DNA from: Streptomyces buecherae
GTDB taxonomy: Bacteria; Actinomycetota; Actinomycetes; Streptomycetales; Streptomycetaceae
Assembly (NCBI RefSeq): GCF_014295035.1
Contig: NZ_CP060404.1
Location: 5,992,501 to 6,056,500 of the forward strand
Length of the DNA: 64,000 bases
Reading direction: 5' to 3'
Shown here: in pieces, positions 45,786-52,899 of the stretch
Layout of the letters: each line of letters starts with the position of its first letter
Position numbering within the stretch: the first letter of the stretch is position 1
Notes under the pieces: model-generated
Seen by the model: the letters and a program-made list of their open reading frames with translations, nothing else
What the model was told of the DNA's origin: nothing
Database searches by the model: none
Translations under genes and position numbers: made by a program

Positions 45786-46961
45786 GTGACCGACAACGAA
45801 TCCCTGCCCATCGGAGCACTGGTTCAGCGCGCTCGAAAGCAGCGCGGACTGTCGCAGCAAGGTCTGTCCGACGCGTCCGGCGTATCCCTCTCCCTCATCC
45901 GCAAGCTGGAGCAGGCAACAGTTACCGATACGCGCATGGAAACTGTGCGCCGTCTGGCCACTGCCTTGCGCATTTCCACCAACAGCCTGATCCCCCAGGA
46001 ACCGCGCCCCTCGGAATCGACGTCAGAGCCCTGGCGTCCGCTCCAGCAGGCTATTGAATCGCCCCCCGCGCAGATCGATGAGGAGCCCTCGCTGTCGGGC
46101 ATCACGGATTCTCTCGGCGAGGTCCGGGCAGCGTACTTCGGAAAGCAACTCGGGCAGTTGTCCACGCTTATCGGGCCGATTCTTCGGGACGCCGACGCGC
46201 TGGATGACACCGAGCACGAAGCGCGTGCGGCTCGGTCGTATCTCCTGCAGATCGCGGGATCAACGCTCACCCAGGCGCGGCAGTTCACGGCCGCGGAGAC
46301 GGCACTTCGGCGAGCCCTTGACGACGCCCCCGACCGGCTGAGGGCCGCGTCGATCATCACCACCTGGGCCTGGTTGCTCGTACGACAGGGGCGCTTCACG
46401 GAATCCGCCGAGCTGGCGATTCGGTGGGCGGACGATATCGAGCCGCGCATGTCCCGGGCCACCCCGGACGAACTGGCGGCATGGGGCTGGCTGTTGGTGC
46501 AGGCGTCAGCCGCCAGCCTGCGGAACGCGCGCCCCGCCGACGCTCACGACACTATGCGACTCGCACGGTCAGCGGCCGTCCTGACCGGCCGAGAACTTCC
46601 GGCCGGCGATACGCGCCTCGCCACCTGGGGGCCATTCACCGTGGCCTACAAGAAGGCGGAAAAGGGAATCGTGACCGACAAGCCGGATGACGTACTCGCC
46701 ACGGCTGAGCGTTTGGCCAAGGCGAATCCCCCCGCCGGGACCGAATACGACCGGCACCGGCTCGATGTCGCAAAAGCGCACCTCATGCTGCACCGTTTCG
46801 GCGAGGCATTCGATGTGCTGTCCGAGGTGCACCGACGGTCACCAGAATGGACCGCTGAACAACGGTACGCCCAGGACATCATGGTCGATGTCATCGACGG
46901 AAGGCGCACGCTCACGCCGGAGATGCGCACACTGGCCGTCGCCCTGCGCGTGCCGATGTAG
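45786..46961 (+). CDS. XRE-family regulator with TPR-like C-terminal domain (cassette 1)
   Basis: A 391-residue regulator. The N-terminal XRE HTH covers about residues 7-60 (IGALVQRARKQRGLSQQGLSDASGVSLSLIRKLEQ), followed by a helical TPR-like region of roughly 300 residues (LRRALDDAPDRLRAASIITTWAWLLVRQGRFTESAELAIRWADDIE). GTG 45786 is preceded by a tandem-duplicated ribosome site (CGCGAGGAGT twice). It is clearly paralogous to the gene at 61910, sharing the WADDIEPR and ERYAQDIM...RRTLTPEMR segments. It is followed by the A and B genes of the cassette. Confidence 0.92.
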   Translation: MTDNESLPIGALVQRARKQRGLSQQGLSDASGVSLSLIRKLEQATVTDTRMETVRRLATALRISTNSLIPQEPRPSESTSEPWRPLQQAIESPPAQIDEEPSLSGITDSLGEVRAAYFGKQLGQLSTLIGPILRDADALDDTEHEARAARSYLLQIAGSTLTQARQFTAAETALRRALDDAPDRLRAASIITTWAWLLVRQGRFTESAELAIRWADDIEPRMSRATPDELAAWGWLLVQASAASLRNARPADAHDTMRLARSAAVLTGRELPAGDTRLATWGPFTVAYKKAEKGIVTDKPDDVLATAERLAKANPPAGTEYDRHRLDVAKAHLMLHRFGEAFDVLSEVHRRSPEWTAEQRYAQDIMVDVIDGRRTLTPEMRTLAVALRVPM

Positions 46962-47026
46962 CGCTCGTTGGCACATCGCTCGCGTGTTCTGAGGAGGTGA
47001 CACTGAGTCACCTTCGCGTCGGGTCC

Positions 47027-47060
47027 TACGGTCGGTCATCACGCGATTACCCCTGATGAC
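47027..47060 (+). promoter_or_regulatory. Conserved promoter/dyad before cassette-1 A gene
   Basis: TACGGTC-GGTCATCA followed by TGATGAC gives a 7-bp inverted repeat (47035-47041 with 47054-47060). The same layout, including the downstream CCGGAGGC-GCGCCATG, occurs before the paralogous gene at 63203. It is likely an operator plus leader for the A-B pair. Confidence 0.6.
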
Positions 47061-47075
47061 GCCGGAGGCTGCGCC

Positions 47076-47489
47076 ATGCCCATCGGAGCCGAGTACACCT
47101 CTCCCTCGCCCTATGACTGGGTGCCGCCTGGGGGCGGGGTGCGGTGGACGCGGGTGGGTGAACTGGGTTGGCACGCGCTGTCGCTGCCGTGCTACCTGGG
47201 GAACCGAGTCTTGGCGGGGCTTGGGGAGGCGAGCGGGGCGGTCATCGAGGAGGACGTTCCGGCACGGCTGGTGTGGCTGATCGAGCCCAAGGCCCCGGCC
47301 GTGCAACACCTCGGCGACCACGAGGAGATCACGCTGGCCGGTGATGACGGGTCGTACCTGTTCGTGCCGGGCATGGCCCGTGCCCGCCTGGTCTGGTGGC
47401 GCATCCCCCCGAGCCCGAGCCGTCTCCTGACCGACGCCGGTCGGCTGGTCGAGGCCATCGCCGTACTGCGCCCGGGAGTTCGTCCGTGA
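47076..47489 (+). CDS. Cassette protein A1, unknown function
   Basis: A 137-residue protein with no known domain name that I can assign. Its core WVPPGGGVRWTRVGELGWHAL ... GAVIEEDVPARLVWLIEP ... ITLAGDDGSYLFVPGMARARLVWW ... RLLTDAGRLVEAI is strongly conserved in the paralogue at 63203. The second half resembles gene B beside it, suggesting ancient tandem duplication. A GCCGGAGGC ribosome site precedes ATG 47076. It ends overlapping B1 (GTGA). The fold may relate to small prim-pol-like proteins found in streptomycetes, but this is only a guess. Confidence 0.75.
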   Translation: MPIGAEYTSPSPYDWVPPGGGVRWTRVGELGWHALSLPCYLGNRVLAGLGEASGAVIEEDVPARLVWLIEPKAPAVQHLGDHEEITLAGDDGSYLFVPGMARARLVWWRIPPSPSRLLTDAGRLVEAIAVLRPGVRP

Positions 47490-47911
47490 CCCACCCCGAC
47501 TGGTCCCCGCCACCCAGCGACACCGTCTCGCTGCTGCCCGCCGGCCGGGACTGGGATGCCGTACGCGCCGACGCCGCCACCGCCCGCTGGGCCTTCCCCA
47601 TCCTCAACGGACCGCACGAGAGCGCGGCCATCGTGGACCCCTACACCTGCTCCACCTACTGGCTCCTACCGCCGGGCGAGGCACACGACTTCATCCACTG
47701 GCAACGCCTACACCCCCACGTGGCCGTGCTCCCCGCCAGGCCGGGTGTGCATTACGTTGGCGTGCCGCCCGTGCATCGCCGTACGGGCCCGGGGTTGCAC
47801 TGGCACGTCCCGCACAACTGGTCCGGCCGCTACCTCACCGAACCCGCCTACCTCGCCGCCGCCCTCACCCCCGCCGTCCACGCCGCCCACGGCCCCCACA
47901 CCAACCGGTAA
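47486..47911 (+). CDS. Cassette protein B1, unknown function
   Basis: A 141-residue partner of A1, starting at GTG 47486, which overlaps the A1 stop. It reads TVSLLPAGRDWDAV ... SAAIVDPYTCSTYWLLPPGEA ... HYVGVPPVHRR then GPGLHWHVPHNWSGRYLTEPAYLAAAL. The same spacing of AVI, WLxxP, Y-x-VP, W-x-(V/I)P and LT elements is seen in A1. Its paralogue is the partial gene at 63652. Function unknown; overlapping translation suggests a heteromeric complex. Confidence 0.75.
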   Translation: MTHPDWSPPPSDTVSLLPAGRDWDAVRADAATARWAFPILNGPHESAAIVDPYTCSTYWLLPPGEAHDFIHWQRLHPHVAVLPARPGVHYVGVPPVHRRTGPGLHWHVPHNWSGRYLTEPAYLAAALTPAVHAAHGPHTNR

Positions 47912-47916
47912 CCGCC

Positions 47917-48198
47917 ATGACCCACCGACGCCGCTACCGCTACGCCGAAATGAACCTGGCTCCCGATCCGGCAGCCGATCCGTACACCGCCCGCGCCACC
48001 TGCCTCACCTGCGCCGACCAGTCACCGCAACCCGAACCCTCGGAGTCCATCACCGGCCAACACCAGCGGGCTCAGCGCTGGTGTACCAGCCATGCGGCCC
48101 GCGATCACCCCGACGGACGCCACCTCCGCTACACCGCCCACGTGACCTTGCGGTGGCTGGTTACCCCCGCCGAGGACATCGGGCCTGTCGCACCGTAG
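47917..48198 (+). CDS. DUF7848-like small protein
   Basis: A 93-residue protein reading YRYAEMNLAPDPAADPYTAR, CLTC, QRWCTSHAARDHPDGRHLRY and TLRWLV. The CxxC plus Trp-Cys...His...His pattern suggests a zinc-binding fold, as in the small streptomycete family annotated DUF7848. It begins 5 bases after B1 and is probably cotranscribed. Its 3' half is duplicated as a pseudogene at 49649. Confidence 0.75.
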   Translation: MTHRRRYRYAEMNLAPDPAADPYTARATCLTCADQSPQPEPSESITGQHQRAQRWCTSHAARDHPDGRHLRYTAHVTLRWLVTPAEDIGPVAP

Positions 48199-48445
48199 GC
48201 GAGTGGAGGGGGCAGGTGATGAGGCGTGCAGGCGCGCGACTTGGTGAACCGTCCATCGATGGCCACGCTCCAAGAGGCTGCTGTTGGCGTCCGGCTCACG
48301 TGCGGAGCGGCTTGCGGATACGCTGCGAACACCGTCTTGCCGGGAGGTTGAGGTGGGCATTACGTCGAACTTGGGTGATAGGTCGGAGTTCGCGGAAGTT
48401 GCAAAAAACCGGGGTGCCGCGTGATAAAGCCGCAGGTCAATTGCT
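48040..48445 (+). repeat. Segmental duplication, copy 1 (with CRISPR leader B)
   Basis: From inside the DUF7848-like gene to the first CRISPR repeat, about 400 bases align with 49649-50061 at an offset of 1605-1616 bases. Substitutions are scattered and several small indels are present, so the duplication is not recent. Confidence 0.85.
48367..48445 (+). promoter_or_regulatory. CRISPR leader B
   Basis: Leader copy with blocks CTTGGGTGATAGGTCGGAG, GGAAGTTGCAAAAAACCGG, ATAAAGCCGCAGGTCAATTG, ending right at the first repeat. Homology to copies C and D extends upstream through GCGGATACGCTGCGAAC (about 48310-48330). Confidence 0.85.
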
Positions 48446-48710
48446 CTGGTCCCCGCGCGCGGGGATGGGCCCCGCATCAACCAGACGATCTTCGATCTCC
48501 TGGTCTGGTCCCCGTGCGCGGAGGTGGACCCCGCGCCGCGATCTCGCGTGGGCCTCTACAACCCTGGTCCCCGCGCGCGGGGTTGGACCCGTCGTCGCGA
48601 CCACCTTGCCTTCGAGCCGCCCCTAGTCCCCGCGTACGCGGGGATGGGCCCAACTCCGCAGCATCATCCGAGACGGAGCCGACCTGGTCCCCGCGCGCGG
48701 GGGTGGGCCG
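48446..48710 (+). CRISPR. CRISPR array B with 27-nt and 29-nt repeats
   Basis: Five repeats starting at 48446, 48505, 48564, 48623 and 48684, separated by four 32-base spacers. Repeats 1, 2, 3 and 5 are 27-mers with CCCCGCGCGCGGGG-type stems, two bases shorter than the 29-mer at 48623. Substitutions are present in repeats 2, 3 and 5. Spacer length stays exactly 32 despite the shortened repeats. The array is followed by the HAD gene on the same strand. Confidence 0.93.
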
Positions 48711-48805
48711 CCCGCCGACGGTGGCGGCAGCAACAGGCACAGGAAGGCTGTCGATGGCCAGCCCGCGTGGGACGAGCCGACACACATGGCCGCTACCCTG
48801 CCCGC

Positions 48806-49468
48806 ATGATTCGAGCGGTGGTCTTCGACGTCGGGGAATGCCTCGTCGATGAGACGCGGGAGTACGGCACCTGGGCCGACTGGATCGGCGTGCCTCGACA
48901 CACCTTCGCGGCGACGTTCGGCGCGGTCATCGCCCAGGGCCGGGACTACCGGGAGACCTTCCGGGAGTTCCAGCCAGGCTTTGACCTCTACGCCGAGCGT
49001 GAGCGTCGTGCTCAGGCCGGCCAGCCGGAGCACTTCGGGGAAGAAGACCTCTACCCGGACGTACGGGTCACGCTGCGTCAACTACGCGCTTACGGCATGT
49101 GGTTGGGCATTGCGGGAAATCAAACCGTGCGAGCTGGCAAGATCCTGCGCCAGCTTTTCACCGATGACGTGGATCTCATCGGCACTTCGGACGACTGGGG
49201 TGTTTCAAAGCCCGCCCCGGCGTTCTTTCAGCGTGTCGGCGAAACCGTTCCCTTTGGCGCGGCGGAGATCCTGTACGTGGGTGATCGCGTCGACAACGAC
49301 ATCGCCCCCGCCCGGCTGAGCGGCATGCACACAGCCTTGGTGCGTCGCGGGCCCTGGGCCACCATCCAATGGATGAGCGAAGACGCGCGGAAACTCCCGA
49401 CCCTTCGGGTCGAGAGCCTTCGCGAGCTACCAGGCGCGATCACCCGCTTCAACGCGCGAGAGCACTGA
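48806..49468 (+). CDS. HAD-family hydrolase
   Basis: A 220-residue HAD phosphatase-like protein. Motif I is FDVGECLVDE, motif II TSDD, motif III Lys in GVSKPAPAFF, and motif IV LYVGDRVDNDI. The second Asp of motif I (general acid) is replaced by Gly/Glu context (DVGE), so the enzyme may be a slow phosphatase or a dehalogenase-type variant. It has a cap domain between motifs I and II. ATG 48806 was chosen; the longer frame reads through CRISPR array B. It overlaps the antisense TPR-like gene fragment at its 3' end. Confidence 0.9.
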   Translation: MIRAVVFDVGECLVDETREYGTWADWIGVPRHTFAATFGAVIAQGRDYRETFREFQPGFDLYAERERRAQAGQPEHFGEEDLYPDVRVTLRQLRAYGMWLGIAGNQTVRAGKILRQLFTDDVDLIGTSDDWGVSKPAPAFFQRVGETVPFGAAEILYVGDRVDNDIAPARLSGMHTALVRRGPWATIQWMSEDARKLPTLRVESLRELPGAITRFNAREH

Positions 49469-49648
49469 CCGTCATGCCCCAGTCGTACAGGCGATCGTCA
49501 AGGGCGCGCACGCACGCCGCGTCCTTCCACGGCGCCAGCGCGCGGCGTGCTTCTTTGACGCGGTCCATGCCAGTCGCGTACCAGGCGAGCGCGAGTTGAT
49601 CGAGCGCACGGCACGCCGCTTCGCACGCCTCGTCCGGGCGACCTGCCG
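49449..49648 (-). pseudogene. C-terminal fragment of a TPR-like regulatory protein
   Basis: The minus strand reads an open, protein-like frame ending in TGA at 49449: AGRPDEACEAACRALDQLAL then WYATGMDRVKEARRALAPW and ALDDRLYDWGM. This resembles the C-terminus of helical XRE/TPR-type regulators of streptomycetes. No start codon exists; the frame is cut at about 49648, exactly where the duplicated DUF7848/leader segment begins. Its tail overlaps the convergent HAD gene by 20 bases. Confidence 0.7.
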
Positions 49649-49803
49649 TCGGAGTCCATCACCGGTCAGCATCAGCAGCTCAACGCTGGTGCACTAGCCA
49701 CGCGGCCCGCGACCATCATGGCCGCCACCTGCGCTACACCGCCCACATCACCTTGCGGTGGTTGGCCACTCCCGGTGAGGGCATCGGGCCCATCGCGCCG
49801 TAG
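49649..49803 (+). pseudogene. Truncated DUF7848-like pseudogene
   Basis: The 3' half of the gene at 47917, beginning at the duplication breakpoint (SESITGQHQ). One lost base shifts the frame near 49680; a 3-base deletion follows. After the shift it reads QRWCTSHAARDHHGRHLRY and TLRWL, ending in TAG as in the intact copy. There is no promoter or start codon, so it is not expressed as protein. Confidence 0.85.
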
Positions 49804-49984
49804 GCGGGCGAAGGCGGGGAACGTGAGGTGTCGTTCAGGCGCACGTCGCAGTGAACCGCCCATTGGTGGCGGGAAGTTGCGTGCCCCAAGAGGCTGGTGT
49901 TGGCGTCCGGCTCATGCGCGGAGCGGCCTGCGGATACGCTGCGAACACCGTCTTGCCGGGAGGTTGAGGTGAGCGTTATGCCGG

Positions 49985-50061
49985 GCTTGGGCGATAGGTC
50001 GGAGTTCGTGGAAGTTGCAAAAAACCGGGGTGCCGCGCGATAGACCCGCAGGTCAATTGCT
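49985..50061 (+). promoter_or_regulatory. CRISPR leader C
   Basis: Nearly identical to leader D (CTTGGGCGATAGGTCGGAG, GGAAGTTGCAAAAAACCGG, GCAGGTCAATTGCT). It differs mainly by ATAGACCCG in place of ATAAAGCCG. Confidence 0.85.
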
Positions 50062-50224
50062 CTGGTCCCCGCGCGCGCGGGGATGGTCCCCGCGCCCCGG
50101 CCGGGAAGCCGGGACGCGGGGCCGGTGCGGTTACTGGTCCCCGCGCGCGCGGGGATGGTCCCCCGCTCGATCAGCAGAGCCGTCCGCTCATCCTGCTGGT
50201 CCCCGCGCGCGCGGGGATGGCCCC
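50062..50224 (+). CRISPR. CRISPR array C with an oversized first spacer
   Basis: Three 29-base repeats (50062, 50134, 50196) with CCCCGCGCGCGCGGGG stems. The first spacer is 43 bases and self-complementary (50091-50101 with 50108-50118); the second is 33 bases. The last repeat ends GGCCCC. The array stops about 50 bases before the convergent MmyB-type regulator gene. Confidence 0.92.
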
Positions 50225-50275
50225 CAGCCGCCGCCAAGCGCTGTCCAAGCCATCACACCCCCACCGCCCCCGCAG

Positions 50276-51109
50276 TTACATCGTGGCCCGGTCCGAGGTG
50301 GCATGCAGCGAACCAAGCAGACTGAGCGCCTGGGCGCTGGGGCTGGCGGGTTCGGCCTGGTAGACGACGAGTTGTTGGCCGGGGGCGTCGCGTACGTCGA
50401 AGGTCTGGTAGGTGAGGGTCAGGGCGCCGACATCGGGGTGGAGGAAGTGCTTGGCGTCCTGGGTCTTGCCGCGCACGGCGTGGGTGGTCCACAGGTGGGT
50501 GAAGTCCGTGCTGTGCTCGGTGAGGGTGTGGACGAGTTCCCGCAGCCGCGGGTTGTCCGGGTCGAGGCCGGCCGCCTGGCGCAGGTGGGCCACGGTGGCC
50601 TGCGCCGTGCTGTTCCACCGCGAGTAGACCTGTCGTCCCGCCGGGTCGAGGAAGACCATGCGGGCCAGGTTGTCCGCCCGCTCGAAGGGTGAGTGCAGGG
50701 CCTCGGCCAGGGTGTTGGTCGCCAGGATGTCCAGGGTCCGGTTGATGACGAACGCCGGGGCGCCCGGGTAGCCGTCCAGCAGTTGGCGTAGGGCCGGGGT
50801 GACCCGGTCCGTGGTGTGGGTGAACTGGTTGCTCGGCGTCGTCCCAGCCAACCGGTGCAGGTGCGCGTACGCGTCGGAGTCCAGCCGCAGCGCTCGGCCG
50901 AGCGCGTCGAGTACCTGGGCCGACGGGTGGCGTTCGCGGCCCTGTTCCAGGCGGGTGTAGTAGTCCGCGTTCACCCCGGCCAGGACGGCGACCTCCTCAC
51001 GGCGCAACCCGGCGACTCTGCGGACGCCGTAACTCGCCATTTCGACATCCTCCGGCCGCAGTGCCGCTCTGCGTGCGCGAAGGAACTCTCCCAGGTGGTT
51101 GTCGGCCAT
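50276..51109 (-). CDS. XRE regulator with MmyB-like ligand-binding domain
   Basis: A 277-residue regulator. The N-terminal HTH (FLRARRAALRPEDV ... VAGLRREEVAVLAGVNADYYTRLEQGR) is followed by the PAS-like MmyB ligand domain (NRTLDILATNTLAEAL ... NLARMVFLDPAGRQVYSRW). This class often represses a divergent reductase or dehydrogenase. The gene is divergent from the Atu4866/SDR operon at 51251, its probable target. Its 3' end converges with CRISPR array C. Confidence 0.95.
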   Translation of the reverse strand: MADNHLGEFLRARRAALRPEDVEMASYGVRRVAGLRREEVAVLAGVNADYYTRLEQGRERHPSAQVLDALGRALRLDSDAYAHLHRLAGTTPSNQFTHTTDRVTPALRQLLDGYPGAPAFVINRTLDILATNTLAEALHSPFERADNLARMVFLDPAGRQVYSRWNSTAQATVAHLRQAAGLDPDNPRLRELVHTLTEHSTDFTHLWTTHAVRGKTQDAKHFLHPDVGALTLTYQTFDVRDAPGQQLVVYQAEPASPSAQALSLLGSLHATSDRATM

Positions 51110-51250
51110 GTGCTCAGGCTAGGCCGCAAGGGCGGTGTGTTGCCTGGGTGTGCCGCACCCAGGCAACACACAACCTGGTCGGCGCCCCTCGACCTGCCCA
51201 GACTCGGTCGAGCAGACAGGCCCACGGGCCATGGACGAGGGGAGTTCGTC

Positions 51251-51517
51251 ATGACAGGGGACACGGCGGAGGGCGATGCCGACGTGGTCGGCATGTGGGT
51301 GACCGCCGATGGTCACATCCGCCAGGAGTTGCGGGCGGACGGCCGGTACGACGAGGCCCGAGGCGACCGCGACAGCGCGTACACGGGCCGCTACACGGTC
51401 ACCAGCAGCCACATCGACTACGTCGACGACTCCGGGTTCACCGCGACGGGCGACATCCGTGACGGTGTGCTCTACCACGAGCACCTGGTGCTCTACCGAG
51501 GGGAATCACAGGCATGA
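51251..51517 (+). CDS. Atu4866 domain protein
   Basis: An 88-residue small protein, nearly all Atu4866 domain: VVGMWVTADGHIRQELRADG, YTGRYTVTSSHIDYVDDSGF, LYHEHLVLYRG. The domain is a small beta-barrel of unknown function, often encoded beside SDR enzymes under MmyB-type regulators, as here. GGAG lies 7 bases before ATG 51251. The stop overlaps the SDR start (ATGA). Confidence 0.9.
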   Translation: MTGDTAEGDADVVGMWVTADGHIRQELRADGRYDEARGDRDSAYTGRYTVTSSHIDYVDDSGFTATGDIRDGVLYHEHLVLYRGESQA

Positions 51518-52248
51518 CACACGCAACCAAGGTCGTCGCGGTCACCGGGGCGAGCAGCGGAATCGGAGAGGCGACCGCCCGCCGGCTGGCCGCCGACGGG
51601 CACAACCTGTTCCTCGGCGCACGACGTACCGACCGACTCGAAGCCCTGACCAAGGAGATCACCGCCACGGGCGGCAGCGCGGCGTACCGGCGGCTGGACG
51701 TCACGGACGCCGCCGACGTACGGGCCTTCGTGTCCGCCACCCGCGAGCACTACGGCCGAGTGGACGTGGTGGTCAACAACGCCGGAGTGATGCCGCTCTC
51801 GCCGCTGGAAGCGTTGAAGACGGACGAGTGGGACCGGATGATCGACGTGAACGTGCGGGGAGTGCTGCACGGTATCGCCGCCGCCCTGCCCACGATGCGC
51901 GCCCAGGGTGGCGGGCACTTCGTGAACATCGCCTCTGTCGGCGCGTACGAGATTTCGCCCACTGCCGCCGTCTACTGCGCGACCAAGTTCGCCGTACGCG
52001 CGATCTCCGAGGGGCTACGCCAGGAGTCCACCGGCGACATCAGGGTCACTCTCGTCTCCCCGGGCGTGACCGAGTCCGAACTCGCCGACACCATCTCCGA
52101 CCCCGTGGCCCGGGAGGCCATGCGGACCTACCGCGCCGTGGCCCTACCCGCCTCCGCCATTGCGGACGCCATCGCCTACGCCATCTCCCAGCCCCCACAG
52201 GTCGACGTCAACGAAATCATCGTCCGCCCGGCTGCGAGTGCACAGTGA
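51514..52248 (+). CDS. Short-chain dehydrogenase/reductase (SDR)
   Basis: A 244-residue classical SDR: NAD(P)-binding TGASSGIG near residue 12-19, NNAGV near 85, the catalytic Ser in NIASVGAYE, and Tyr-x3-Lys in YCATK. The Arg in GARRTDRLEAL after strand beta-2 suggests NADPH preference. It is translationally coupled to the Atu4866 gene. The substrate is unknown; a redox role with the small protein is plausible. Confidence 0.94.
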   Translation: MTHATKVVAVTGASSGIGEATARRLAADGHNLFLGARRTDRLEALTKEITATGGSAAYRRLDVTDAADVRAFVSATREHYGRVDVVVNNAGVMPLSPLEALKTDEWDRMIDVNVRGVLHGIAAALPTMRAQGGGHFVNIASVGAYEISPTAAVYCATKFAVRAISEGLRQESTGDIRVTLVSPGVTESELADTISDPVAREAMRTYRAVALPASAIADAIAYAISQPPQVDVNEIIVRPAASAQ

Positions 52249-52615
52249 GTCCCGGTGGTGGTGTTCGTGTCGCCCGTGGGCGATGTCGACCGCGCTGATG
52301 CTGGTCTGCACGGACTCGCCCCGGCCCGCCTTGTGACACGCGACTTTCTGAGGGACGGGAGCCTTGGCGCTACGTTGAGGCGGGTCCAGCCTCCTCGCCT
52401 CGGTCGCCGGTTCGTACGCCGTCCGGGTCTGCGTGCTGTGCCTGGCCTGACGCATGTCGCGTCAGCGGGCGGCCGAGTGAACCGGGCGCCATCGGCAAGC
52501 AGTTGTGTGCCTCTGGGGGCGCGGCTGGTGTCGGCAGTCGGGCTACTCGTGGGGTGGACTGCGGATAGGCTGCGAGGGTTGGCTCATCGAGAGATTGAGG
52601 TGAGCAATGTGCCGG
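52249..52615 (+). other. Gene-free stretch with leader-flank homology
   Basis: No supportable gene. From about 52520 the sequence is a degenerate copy of the regions upstream of leaders B and C (GCGGATAGGCTGCGAG at 52559 matches GCGGATACGCTGCGAA). Confidence 0.6.
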
Positions 52616-52692
52616 ACTTGGGCGATAGGTCGGAGTTCGTGGAAGTTGCAAAAAACCGGGGTGCCGCGCGATAAAGCCGCAGGTCAATTGCT
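52616..52692 (+). promoter_or_regulatory. CRISPR leader D
   Basis: Leader copy almost identical to C over 75 bases, ending CAGGTCAATTGCT directly before the array. Confidence 0.85.
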
Positions 52693-52899
52693 CTGCTCCC
52701 CGCGCGCGCGGGGAGAGACCTTTCTGGCTCGGCGGCAAGGATCACTATCTCGCCTGGTCCCCGCGCGCGCGGGGATGGACCCCCGACTGGCCCCCGCACG
52801 AGGGCGCCTGACCCTGGTCCCCGCACGCGGGGATGACCCCAGGCCGGTGAGCCTCTGACCGTCGCCGACGCCCTGGTTCCCGCGCACGCGGGGCACCCC
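52693..52899 (+). CRISPR. CRISPR array D, degenerate repeats
   Basis: Four repeats at 52693 (29 nt, mutated), 52754 (29 nt, intact), 52814 (27 nt) and 52873 (27 nt, mutated), with spacers of 32, 31 and 32 bases. The leader-adjacent repeat is itself mutated (CTGCTCC, GGGAGAGACCT), which is unexpected for a recently active array. The last repeat ends at the base before the stop codon of the convergent GNAT gene. Confidence 0.92.

Larger units (their letters stand above)
49649..50061 (+). repeat. Segmental duplication, copy 2 (with CRISPR leader C)
   Basis: Partner of 48040-48445. It includes the DUF7848-like pseudogene, the spacer region and leader C. The left boundary fuses it to the TPR-like fragment. 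Confidence 0.85.
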
